NCBI GenBank assembly: GCA_900313545.1 | Contig: OMRS01000325.1 | Span: forward strand, 1 to 7,593 | From: an uncultured Eubacteriales bacterium | Lineage (GTDB): Bacteria > Bacillota_A > Clostridia > Christensenellales > Aristaeellaceae | Length of the DNA stretch: 7,593 nt | Reading direction: 5' to 3' | In this document: piece by piece, positions 1 to 5,826 of the stretch | How the letters are laid out: the number at the start of each line of letters is the position of its first letter | Numbering within the stretch: position 1 is the first letter of the stretch | Notes under the pieces: model-generated | Databases searched by the model: none | Told to the model about the DNA's origin: nothing | The model's input: the letters and a program-made list of their open reading frames with translations, nothing else | Program-made: the position numbers and the translations under genes

Positions 1-333
1 CTTGATGCCGTTGTCGTAGTAGGGGTTGTGGGAGGCGGAGATCATGATGCCGCAGTCGAAGTCGTCCACCCTGGCGATATAGGAGACGGAGGGGGTGGTG
101 GTCACGTGCATGATGTAGGCGTCCGCGCCCGAGGCGGTCAGGCCGGCGCACAGGGCATACTCAAACATGTAGGAGCTGGCGCGGGTGTCCTTGCCGATGA
201 CCACCTTGGCCTTCTTGTCCAGGCGCTTGCCGTAGTACCATCCCAGGTAGCGGCCGATGCGGATGGCGTGGTCATAGGTCAGGGCCTTGTTGGCCTCCCC
301 GCGGAAGCCGTCGGTGCCGAAATACTTTCCCAT
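1..333 (-). CDS. glmM: Phosphoglucosamine mutase GlmM, N-terminal 111 codons (3' end outside window)
   Basis: GlmM interconverts glucosamine-6-phosphate and glucosamine-1-phosphate in the cytoplasm, on the way to UDP-GlcNAc and peptidoglycan. The translation begins MGKYFGTDGFRGEAN, the typical N-terminus of the family. At residues 98-110 it carries the ISASHNP active-site loop followed by YYDNGI; Ser101 should be the phosphorylated catalytic serine. GlmM is usually about 450 residues, so roughly a quarter is present; the reading frame is still open at position 1. The start at 333 lies one base after the stop of the upstream acetyltransferase gene. AAGGAGG at 343-349 is 9 nt before it, which implies translational coupling. 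An in-frame ATG at 342-340 would add MPD but abuts the ribosome binding site, so 333 is preferred. Expression should be controlled by the glmS ribozyme in the operon leader. The GlmM assignment over other hexose phosphate mutases rests on the N-terminal motif and the neighbour. Confidence 0.93.
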   Translation of the reverse strand, partial: MGKYFGTDGFRGEANKALTYDHAIRIGRYLGWYYGKRLDKKAKVVIGKDTRASSYMFEYALCAGLTASGADAYIMHVTTTPSVSYIARVDDFDCGIMISASHNPYYDNGIK

Positions 334-334
334 A

Positions 335-1006
335 TCAGGCATCCTCCTTCCGGGCGGCGATTTCGCCGGAGTTTTTCCAGATGGACATGGGCGGGATCAC
401 GCCGCGGACGCAGGAGGTGGGATAGACGTGGCTCTCCCGCCCGATGACCGTGCCGGGATTGAGGACCGCGTTGCAGCCCACTTCCACATGGTCCCCCAGC
501 ATGGCGCCCACCTTCTTGAGGCCGGTGGGCAGGTTCTCCCCGTGCAGGCGGTCATGGATGACCACGGGCTTTTTGTCGCTCCTCACGTTGCTGGTGACGG
601 AGCCGGCGCCCATGTGGCTGTAATACCCCAGGATGGAGTCGCCCACGTAGTTGTAGTGCGGCGTCTGGACGTGGTCAAACAGGATCACGTTCTTGAGCTC
701 CACGGAATTGCCCACCACGCAGTGTTCGCCCACCAGGGCGGCGCCGCGGATGAAGGCGCAGTGGCGCACCTCGGTCTCCGCCCCGATGATGCAGGGGGCG
801 CCCAAAAACGCCGTGGGCGCGATCCGGGCCGTTTTGTGCACCCAGACCTCGGGGGACACCTCCGTGTAGTCCTCCCCCAGGGCGGGCCCGAGGGTGCGGA
901 TCAGGTTCTTGATGCCGGCAAGGGCCTCCCAGGGATAGGTGAAGCCGGACAGATAGTCCCCGGCCAGGGAATGGGACAGATCGTACAGATCTGAAATGGT
1001 CAGCAT
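335..1006 (-). CDS. Stand-alone GlmU-type left-handed beta-helix acetyltransferase (probable glucosamine-1-phosphate N-acetyltransferase)
   Basis: This 223-residue protein has a short helical N-terminus (1-45) followed by hexapeptide repeats (about 50-205) that form a left-handed beta-helix. Aligned by eye to the C-terminal half of E. coli GlmU, residues that I recall as its acetyltransferase active site appear at constant offsets: Arg87 (R333), Lys105 in VELK (K351), His117 in PHYNYVGD (catalytic H363), Tyr120 (Y366), Asn140 (N386) and Lys146 (K392). The N377 position is His131. The GlmU uridylyltransferase domain, with its GxGT(R)M motif, is absent. Such proteins are often annotated as UDP-GlcNAc pyrophosphorylase, but the visible residues argue for GlcN-1-P acetylation. 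The start at 1006 has AAGGAG 7 nt upstream; the open frame runs on to 1363, but that extension translates the ribozyme. The gene ends one base before glmM. Another sugar acyltransferase or nucleotidyltransferase partner subunit remains possible. Confidence 0.85.
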   Translation of the reverse strand: MLTISDLYDLSHSLAGDYLSGFTYPWEALAGIKNLIRTLGPALGEDYTEVSPEVWVHKTARIAPTAFLGAPCIIGAETEVRHCAFIRGAALVGEHCVVGNSVELKNVILFDHVQTPHYNYVGDSILGYYSHMGAGSVTSNVRSDKKPVVIHDRLHGENLPTGLKKVGAMLGDHVEVGCNAVLNPGTVIGRESHVYPTSCVRGVIPPMSIWKNSGEIAARKEDA

Positions 1007-1046
1007 ATCTTTTCTCCTTTTTCGTTCGTTGATAAGCGGCAGCACC

Positions 1047-1177
1047 GGGAGCCCCTCTGTTACAGTGTTGATTCTGCTTTTTGCGTGCTCCCTGTCGGCC
1101 TGCTGCGCGGCCGTGGCAGGATCCGCCGAACACTTCGATCCCTGCCAGCCTCGTCGGCCCTCCCGGGCCCTGGCGCT
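1047..1177 (-). ncRNA. glmS self-cleaving ribozyme (GlcN6P-responsive riboswitch)
   Basis: The leader RNA contains the conserved glmS ribozyme core in order: GCGCC at 1176-1172, GACGAGG at 1155-1149, AUCGAA in the P2 internal loop, and UUCGGCGGAU at 1130-1121. The helices pair: P1 GGCCC (1169-1165) with GGGCC (1160-1156) across a GGGA tetraloop; P2 GGCAGG (1146-1141) with CCUGCC (1120-1115); P3 CGGCC (1113-1109) with GGCCG (1100-1096); P4 GGGAGC (1092-1087) with GCUCCC (1052-1047). The small hairpin CUG-UAA-CAG inside P4 could be P4.1. Self-cleavage is expected between A(-1), opposite 1177, and G1, opposite 1176. In the known class, glucosamine-6-phosphate acts as cofactor, and the cleaved mRNA is degraded, which lowers expression of downstream genes. 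Here it lies about 40 nt before the acetyltransferase ATG and about 70 nt after the predicted transcription start. Confidence 0.93.
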
Positions 1178-1252
1178 ATCCGCCGCCCCTGCTGCTCCTT
1201 TCCGGGATGCGGATTTGCCGGCGCCGCCGAGCGCGGGGCCGGACAAAATGGA

Positions 1253-1281
1253 ATTATACCGATTCATGCAGGATTCGACAA
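1253..1281 (-). promoter_or_regulatory. Sigma-A-type promoter of the ribozyme-acetyltransferase-glmM operon
   Basis: On the minus strand a consensus -10 box TATAAT (1258-1253) follows a -35 box TTGTCG (1281-1276; four of six consensus bases) with a 17-bp spacer. Transcription should start near 1246, giving about 70 nt before the ribozyme cleavage site and a leader of about 240 nt before the first ATG. Its position just upstream of the ribozyme supports the call. Confidence 0.8.
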
Positions 1282-1361
1282 GACATTTCGGCCCCCGGCA
1301 GGTCCCGGACGGGAATCTGAAAGGCGAAAACCGCAGCTGCAGCCGTGCGGGCGGCGCCGGC

Positions 1362-1390
1362 AAAAGAAAAAACCCGGCGCGGGCCGGGCT
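1362..1390 (-). terminator. Rho-independent terminator of the alarmone synthetase-response regulator-kinase operon
   Basis: Reading the minus strand directly after the kinase stop codon, AGCCCGGC pairs with GCCGGGTT (CCCGGC/GCCGGG core plus a G-U and an A-U pair) around a CCGC loop, followed by T6-C-T4. This separates the signalling operon from the ribozyme promoter about 80 bp downstream. Confidence 0.85.
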
Positions 1391-2710
1391 TCAGGAATTG
1401 AGGACGCAGTAGAAGGTGATGATGCCGCCCTGCCAGCTGGCGGAGATGGAGCCCCTGTACTGGCCCACGATGTGCTCCGCGATGGACAGCCCGATGCCGT
1501 ACCCCTCCCGGTCGGTGTTGTGGGAGGTGTCGGCCCGGTAGAAGCGGTTGAAAAAGCAGTTGCAGTCGATGTCCGCGCCCTCGCAGAAGGAGTTGGACAC
1601 GGACAGGCGCAGGCTTTTGCCGCGCTTTTGCAGGGCGACCCGGATCTCCCCCTCCCGGTCGCAGTACTTGATGGCGTTGTCGACGAGCAGGGTGCACAGC
1701 TGGCGGAACTGGCTCTCCGTACACAGGAAGAGGATGCCCTCGGGGATGTCCTGCACCACGGTCAGCTTGTCCTGACGGGCCACGGCGTCAAAGGAGGCGA
1801 CCGTTTCCCGCAGCAGGGCGGAGACGTCGATCTCCAGGCGTTCCTCCCTGCGCTCGCCCTCCTGGGCGCGGGTGATGAGCACGAGGTTGCGGATCAGGCC
1901 GTCCAGCCGGTCCAGCTGCCGCATGGTGGAGCGGGACCACTCCGATTCCCCGCTCATCACCTCCATGATCTCGGTGTTGGCCCGGATGACCGCCAGGGGG
2001 GTCTTGAGCTCGTGGGAGGCGTTGGTCAGGAACTGCTTCTGGATCTCGGCGTTCTGGATCTCCTGGCGGACAATGACCCGGGAGAAGGAGCGCACCACCA
2101 TGAAGGTGATGCCGACGCCGACGAGGATGAGGACCATGGCGGAGAAGACCAGCCGATGCCCGATGGCGATCTGGCTGCTGCAGTCCAGGGCCACCACGAT
2201 GCTCGAGCCGTCCTCCCTCAGGTGCACCCGGTAATAGTAGTTGCGGTAGGCGCCGAAGCGGAGCAGCCTGCTGCGCAGGGTCTGGGCGTGGCGCATCGCC
2301 AGTTCGCGGCCCACGGAGGGGATATGGTGGATGGTCACCGACCGGGCCTCCCCCTGGGGGTCGAAGATCACGGCAAAGTAGCGGGTGGTGTAGAGAAAAT
2401 CCGGGGAGGTGACCGCCTGGGGGCGCCCGAAGATGCGCGCCAGCACGTCAAAGGCATCCTCCTCCTCATCCGGCAGGGCGGGGGAGTCCCCGGGCGGGTT
2501 CTGCGCGGAGGCGCCGGCGGGGGACTCCATCTCCGGGGGAACCCCGTCGTGCTCCACGATGTAGCTCAGGACCCGGTCGATCTCCCGGGAGGTCAGGTAG
2601 GTGGTGACCAGGTAGATGCACAGGGACATGATCAGCATCACCCCGAAAAAGGCCAGGGTCGTCATCAGGATGAACCGCCTGCGCAGCTGCTGGATGGCTT
2701 GCTCGCTCAA
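1391..2710 (-). CDS. Membrane sensor histidine kinase (two-component system)
   Basis: This 439-residue protein has a first membrane segment at about 13-37, an extracytoplasmic sensor region at about 38-183 with no recognised fold, and a second membrane segment at about 185-207. These are followed by a HisKA dimerisation domain with the H box SHELKTPLA (phospho-acceptor His233) and an HATPase domain with the N box LLVDNAIKY (Asn345), RFYRADTS at 389-396 and the G2 box GYGIGLS at 403-409. A canonical DxGxG G1 box is missing: the expected place reads NSFCEGADID. I recall similar degeneration in other clostridial kinases. No clear HAMP domain is seen. The start is TTG; GGGAGGG at 2717-2723, 6 nt upstream, overlaps the stop codon of the response regulator, so the two are coupled. 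It should phosphorylate the neighbouring regulator; the signal is unknown. A terminator follows immediately. Confidence 0.93.
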   Translation of the reverse strand: MSEQAIQQLRRRFILMTTLAFFGVMLIMSLCIYLVTTYLTSREIDRVLSYIVEHDGVPPEMESPAGASAQNPPGDSPALPDEEEDAFDVLARIFGRPQAVTSPDFLYTTRYFAVIFDPQGEARSVTIHHIPSVGRELAMRHAQTLRSRLLRFGAYRNYYYRVHLREDGSSIVVALDCSSQIAIGHRLVFSAMVLILVGVGITFMVVRSFSRVIVRQEIQNAEIQKQFLTNASHELKTPLAVIRANTEIMEVMSGESEWSRSTMRQLDRLDGLIRNLVLITRAQEGERREERLEIDVSALLRETVASFDAVARQDKLTVVQDIPEGILFLCTESQFRQLCTLLVDNAIKYCDREGEIRVALQKRGKSLRLSVSNSFCEGADIDCNCFFNRFYRADTSHNTDREGYGIGLSIAEHIVGQYRGSISASWQGGIITFYCVLNS

Positions 2711-2723
2711 GACAATCCCTCCC
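2711..2723 (-). promoter_or_regulatory. Ribosome binding site supporting the TTG start of the kinase
   Basis: GGGAGGG (2723-2717) lies 6 nt before TTG at 2710-2708 and uses the last base of the response regulator stop codon TAG. The next in-frame ATG (residue 16) falls inside the first membrane segment and would truncate it, so TTG is favoured. Confidence 0.75.
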
Positions 2724-3400
2724 TATTCCTTCCGGCAGGCGTATTCCCCGCCCCGGCTGCCCAGAATGCTGACGCTGGAGGCGATGGCCCGGAGCTTTGT
2801 GCGCAGGTAGCTGACATACAGGTAGACCACGTCCTCGCTCATGCCGGGTTCATCCGGCCAGATGCGGGAAAAGAGGTCCGCGGTGCTGAAGGGGCGCTCC
2901 GGGTTCTGCAGAAAGAAGGCCATCAGCTCGGATTCCTTCATGGACAGGCGGACGCTGCTTTCGCTGGCCAGCTCCAGCGCCTCGGTGTTGAGGGTCAGGT
3001 CCGCGTAGCGCAGCACCGTCGGGACGGGACGGCTCCGGGGGGGCTGACGGCGGGTCAGGGCCCGGACCCGGGCGATGAGCTCCTTCATGGCAAAGGGCTT
3101 GGTGAGGTAATCGTCCGCCCCGGCGTCAAGGCCGGAGACCCGGTCCTCCACCTCGGCCTTGGCGGTGAGCATGAGCACCGGCGTGCTGATGCCCATGGCG
3201 CGCATGTCCGAGAGCACCGAAAGGCCGTCCTTGCGGGGCATCATGATGTCCAGGATGACGCCGTCATAGTCCGAACGGGACAGGGCCTCCATGGCCTCCA
3301 CCCCGTCAAAGACGGAATCGACCTCGTAGCTCTGCATGGTGAGCATGGCGGTCAGGGCGCGGTTCAGGTCCCGGGTGTCCTCGGCTAGCAGGAGTTTCAT
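2723..3400 (-). CDS. OmpR/PhoB-family response regulator
   Basis: This 225-residue cytoplasmic regulator has the usual family length. The receiver domain (about 1-115) shows the acidic pair Glu7-Asp8, phospho-acceptor Asp51 in ILDIMMP, Thr79 in LMLTA and Lys101 in LTKPF. A winged-helix DNA-binding domain follows (about 128-223), including the ESELMAFF helix and the SEDVVYLYVSYLRTKL recognition region, and ends with the GSRGGEYAC wing. It is the cognate partner of the kinase that starts 12 nt downstream. The ATG at 3400 gives the canonical N-terminus MKLLLAED, but no good ribosome binding site lies at normal distance: the nearest, AAGGAG, is 28 nt upstream, beyond a GC-rich hairpin. The upstream alarmone synthetase gene ends 41 nt before it, so it is probably read from the same promoter. 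Its targets are unknown; the operon itself and the divergent SH3 gene are candidates. Confidence 0.95.
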   Translation of the reverse strand: MKLLLAEDTRDLNRALTAMLTMQSYEVDSVFDGVEAMEALSRSDYDGVILDIMMPRKDGLSVLSDMRAMGISTPVLMLTAKAEVEDRVSGLDAGADDYLTKPFAMKELIARVRALTRRQPPRSRPVPTVLRYADLTLNTEALELASESSVRLSMKESELMAFFLQNPERPFSTADLFSRIWPDEPGMSEDVVYLYVSYLRTKLRAIASSVSILGSRGGEYACRKE

Positions 3401-3435
3401 GGCTTGCGTTGCGGCGCCCCCGGCGCCTCTCCTTT
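3401..3435 (-). promoter_or_regulatory. Displaced Shine-Dalgarno sequence and hairpin ahead of the response regulator
   Basis: In the intergenic region, AAAGGAGA (3435-3428) is followed by the inverted repeat GGCGCC-GGG-GGCGCC (3427-3413) and then 12 nt before ATG. The linear distance from the ribosome binding site to the start is 28 nt. If the 15-nt hairpin forms, the effective distance falls to about 13 nt. This is either a structured translation start or a weakly initiated gene; the sequence alone does not decide. Confidence 0.5.
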
Positions 3436-3441
3436 CTCGGG

Positions 3442-4023
3442 TCAGATTTCGGCGAGCATGTTGCGGATGGTCTGCAGGGACAGGTCGGTGGAGGCCAGCT
3501 CATCCGCGCAGCGCTTGAGCTCGGAGGAGATGAGGGACACGTCGCCCCCGATGCGCTTCTTGTAGCGCATGTGGTGCTCCAGGGCCGCCCAGGTGTCCAT
3601 GGAGATGGTGCGCAGCTGGAACTCCACAAAATACCCTTCGCGGCGCATGACCAGGTGCAGGCTGCGGTAGCCGTTGGCCTTGGGATGGCGGATGTAATCC
3701 TTCTGCTTCACCACCTCGTACCCCTCCAGCGTGAGGAGCCGGTCCCGGAAGTCATAGACATCCTGGACGAAGGAGCAGACGATGCGCACCCCGATGGCGT
3801 CGTGGATGCGGAAAAGGGCCGATTCCTCATTGACGGGGACGCCCCGGAGCTCGCATTTGCGGCGCATGCTCTCCTCATCCTTGATCCGGGTCTTGACATG
3901 CTCCACGGGGTCCTCGCCGGTGGCCGCCATCACCCGGGAGCGCAGGGCGTCGATGTCTGCGCGGACCCCGGAGAGGAGCTGCTCCATCCGGGGAAGATGG
4001 GAGCCGTAGATGGATTCGTTCAT
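3442..4023 (-). CDS. Small alarmone synthetase (RelA/SpoT-type GTP pyrophosphokinase domain, RelQ/YjbM-like)
   Basis: This 193-residue protein is essentially a lone RelA/SpoT synthetase domain, which transfers pyrophosphate from ATP to GTP or GDP to make (p)ppGpp in the cytoplasm. Visible motifs are TRIKDEESMRRK (45-56, nucleotide-binding basic region), HDAIGVRIVCSF (74-85), KDYIRHPKANGYRSLHLV (108-125) and VEFQLRTISMDTWAALEH (133-150), with Glu134 at the catalytic position of the usual VEIQIRT motif. There is no HD hydrolase, TGS or ACT domain, so it should synthesise and not degrade alarmone. Its length is close to known RelQ proteins (about 210 residues). The start at 4023 has AAAGGAG 10 nt upstream. 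It is first in an operon with a response regulator and kinase, an uncommon arrangement that suggests alarmone output tied to envelope signalling. The exact product (pppGpp, ppGpp or pGpp) cannot be told. Confidence 0.92.
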   Translation of the reverse strand: MNESIYGSHLPRMEQLLSGVRADIDALRSRVMAATGEDPVEHVKTRIKDEESMRRKCELRGVPVNEESALFRIHDAIGVRIVCSFVQDVYDFRDRLLTLEGYEVVKQKDYIRHPKANGYRSLHLVMRREGYFVEFQLRTISMDTWAALEHHMRYKKRIGGDVSLISSELKRCADELASTDLSLQTIRNMLAEI

Positions 4024-4065
4024 GGGGGCGTCACTCCTTTCGGGGGCCTTGCATCCGTTGAAGAA

Positions 4066-4094
4066 AGTATACCACAGGGCAGGCGGGGGAACAA
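4066..4094 (-). promoter_or_regulatory. Promoter of the alarmone synthetase-two-component operon
   Basis: On the minus strand TATACT (4071-4066) is preceded by TGG, making a TGn-extended -10, with TTGTTC (4094-4089) 17 bp upstream as a weak -35. The predicted start near 4059 leaves a leader of about 35 nt. Its -35 lies 11 bp from the -35 of the divergent promoter. Confidence 0.7.
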
Positions 4095-4105
4095 TCGGGC
4101 GATTC

Positions 4106-4134
4106 TTGACGGGGGGCGGATGCGGGCATACAAT
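4106..4134 (+). promoter_or_regulatory. Promoter of the SH3-domain exported protein gene
   Basis: TTGACG (4106-4111) and TACAAT (4129-4134) are separated by 17 bp, each with five of six consensus bases. Transcription should begin near 4141. It is arranged back to back with the alarmone operon promoter, so one bound regulator could affect both. Confidence 0.8.
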
Positions 4135-4150
4135 GCCTGAGAAGAGGATG

Positions 4151-4171
4151 CCTGCGGAAGCCTTCCGCGGG
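4151..4171 (+). promoter_or_regulatory. Hairpin in the 5' leader of the SH3-domain gene
   Basis: CCTGCGGAA (4151-4159) pairs with TTCCGCGGG (4163-4171; one G-T pair) around a three-base loop, near the 5' end of the predicted transcript and about 29 nt before the start codon. No U-tract follows, so it is not a terminator. It could stabilise the mRNA or be part of an operator. Confidence 0.5.
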
Positions 4172-4199
4172 CGAACGCCAGAAAAGGGGGAAAAACATC

Positions 4200-5720
4200 A
4201 TGAAAAGGAAACTGGTGCTGGCGCTGCTGCTGGTGCTGTGCCTGGGCGCATCCCGGGCGACGGCGGAGCGGGCGCGCTTTCTGAGGGAGGACAGGGATTC
4301 CAACCGCCATGTCAGCCATCTGGCCAGCCATCTCGGGATGACGGACTGCCGTGTGGCCTCCAATTACCTGAAGGTCCGCTCCCGGGCGGGCGGCTCCGGC
4401 GTGGTGGGCCACGCGGAGCAGGCGGACACCGTGGAGCTGCTGGACCTGAGCGGCAACTGGGCCCAGATCCGGGTGACCTACGCCTCCTCCACCAGCCCGG
4501 ATTCCTGGGAGGGGCTGCAGGGCTGGGTGGACGCGGACTATCTGGAGTGCCCCTGCAGCCGGCGGACCTACTATGACAACAGCTTTGACGGGCAGTACCC
4601 GGAGGGCGTGACCACCGCCGGCGGCGTCAGCGTCCGGGAGATCCCCGGCTCCGGCAGCCGGACCATGTTCACCCTGAGCAACGGCGCCGATGTCATCCTG
4701 CTGGGGGACTACCCCCAGGGGAACACCACCTGGGTGCGCATCATGAACCGCGGGCGCACGGGCTTTGTCCGCAGGGACCAGGTGAGCGAGACGGGAGGGT
4801 ATGCCCAGCCGGTGGCCGGGGAGGGCGTGCTCAGCCGGGGAGGCCTCGGGGCGGATCCGGGCATGCCCACCTACATCCCCGCCGGGGCCATGCTGGCCAC
4901 GGTGCTCCATGACAACACCAACGTGCGGGACCACGCCAACGGCGGCGTCATCGCCCGGCTCCGCAGGGGGGCGACGGTGGCCATCCTGTCCACCACCCGG
5001 GATTCCACGGGGATCAGCTGGTACAGCGTGTCCTTTGCCAGCAACCGCATGGGGTACATCCGGGCGGACCTGCTGCAGGTGACGGGCACCGCGGCGTCCC
5101 CGACCCGCGTGCCCTCCGCTCCCGCGGCGCCGCCCGCCTATCCGGCCAGTGACGCGGGGAGATGGCAGCGCGCCACGCCCGTCCCCCTGACGCCCGCCGT
5201 CAGCCAGGTGGATTACCGCGGCGTCTACACCACCTATCTGCAGAACCACATGGCCCAGTACGGGGCGTATGAAAACGCGGTGATGCAGGACCTGGACATG
5301 GACGGCATCCCGGAGATGATGGTCTGGGCCAGCCTGGGCGCCCGCTCCCAGGTGATGTTCTATACCTGGTGGAACGGCCAGGTGACGCCGCTGCTGGTGG
5401 ACAACACCGGCCGTGCCAGCGGCAGCGCGGGGGGACGGGACATGCAGGACAACGTGGTCGCCGGAGGCGGAGAGTGCTATTACAGCAGGGACGGCATCGG
5501 GGTGCTCTCCGGAGGCTCCAATTCGGCCTGGGAGTCGTCCTACGCCTATTACCGCAAGCACGGCCTGGCGCTGGCGGCCACCCGCGAGCTGTCCGTGGTC
5601 TACGGGGACAACGGGCAGATTTCACTGACCCTGGACGGCGCAGGCGTCTCCCTGGCCATGGGGCGGCAGTTCCTCAGCGGGTTTGAGGGCGCCGTGGAGG
5701 CCATTCTCGGAAATCATTAA
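4200..5720 (+). CDS. Exported protein with three SH3b-like domains and a C-terminal DxDxDG domain
   Basis: This 506-residue protein has an N-terminal signal peptide: the KRK positive end, a hydrophobic core at 5-16 and a probable signal peptidase I site after Ala22 (ATA). Three bacterial SH3-like segments follow: about 50-117 (YLKVRS ... GWVDADYLE), about 140-197 (VSVREIPG ... GFVRRDQVS) and about 237-296 (NVRDHANG ... GYIRADLLQV). A Pro/Ala-rich linker (about 298-335) leads to a C-terminal domain (about 338-506) with DLDMDGIPEMMV (364-375), a DxDxDG calcium-loop-like motif found in FG-GAP or dockerin-like proteins. SH3b domains usually bind peptidoglycan or other proteins in the envelope; no hydrolase domain is seen. 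Cys14 does not fit a lipobox. The start is ATG with a G-rich site (AAGGGGG) 9 nt upstream. The gene is monocistronic, divergent from the alarmone operon, and ends 1 bp before a strong terminator. The function is unknown. Confidence 0.9.
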   Translation: MKRKLVLALLLVLCLGASRATAERARFLREDRDSNRHVSHLASHLGMTDCRVASNYLKVRSRAGGSGVVGHAEQADTVELLDLSGNWAQIRVTYASSTSPDSWEGLQGWVDADYLECPCSRRTYYDNSFDGQYPEGVTTAGGVSVREIPGSGSRTMFTLSNGADVILLGDYPQGNTTWVRIMNRGRTGFVRRDQVSETGGYAQPVAGEGVLSRGGLGADPGMPTYIPAGAMLATVLHDNTNVRDHANGGVIARLRRGATVAILSTTRDSTGISWYSVSFASNRMGYIRADLLQVTGTAASPTRVPSAPAAPPAYPASDAGRWQRATPVPLTPAVSQVDYRGVYTTYLQNHMAQYGAYENAVMQDLDMDGIPEMMVWASLGARSQVMFYTWWNGQVTPLLVDNTGRASGSAGGRDMQDNVVAGGGECYYSRDGIGVLSGGSNSAWESSYAYYRKHGLALAATRELSVVYGDNGQISLTLDGAGVSLAMGRQFLSGFEGAVEAILGNH

Positions 5721-5764
5721 AAAAGGAGCCGCGGTTCCCCGGAGGGAACCGCGGCCGCTTTTTT
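5719..5764. terminator. Bidirectional rho-independent terminator
   Basis: A perfect 12-bp stem, GCCGCGGTTCCC (5728-5739) with GGGAACCGCGGC (5744-5755), encloses a CGGA loop. T6 follows at 5759-5764 and A6 precedes at 5719-5724, so it can end both the plus-strand SH3 gene and the minus-strand membrane protein operon converging on it. The 5765-5826 stretch beyond it holds nothing else recognisable. Confidence 0.93.
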
Positions 5765-5826
5765 GCCCCCGCGGGCGGATGCCGGGCGGGAAAGGTCCGC
5801 TGCGCGCCCGGGGGCGGGAAGCGGCG

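Noticed and set aside
287..994. A 235-codon plus-strand open frame opposite the acetyltransferase gene
   Set aside because: It is antisense to conserved hexapeptide repeats and has no ribosome binding site or recognisable fold.
1331..1350. Imperfect hairpin CCGCA ... TGCGG between the kinase terminator and the ribozyme promoter
   Set aside because: It has a five-base-pair stem with a ten-base loop and no U-tract; this is expected by chance in GC-rich DNA.
1007..1363. N-terminal extension of the acetyltransferase gene to a start at 1363
   Set aside because: The extension covers the promoter and the ribozyme and even begins upstream of the promoter; ATG at 1006 has a good ribosome binding site and gives the expected protein length.
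1085..3388. A 767-codon open frame on the plus strand opposite the kinase and response regulator
   Set aside because: It is the mirror of two clearly real minus-strand genes in GC-rich DNA; the product is His/Asp/Gly-rich low-complexity with no domain, and its start lies inside the ribozyme.
4200..4245. Lipoprotein signal in the SH3 protein because of Cys14
   Set aside because: The residues before the cysteine (LVLC) do not fit a lipobox and a standard signal peptidase I site follows at Ala22.
4020..5561. A 513-codon open frame antisense to the SH3-domain gene
   Set aside because: It runs opposite a gene with signal peptide, SH3 motifs, promoter and terminator; its product is low-complexity His/Gly/Ala/Pro sequence.
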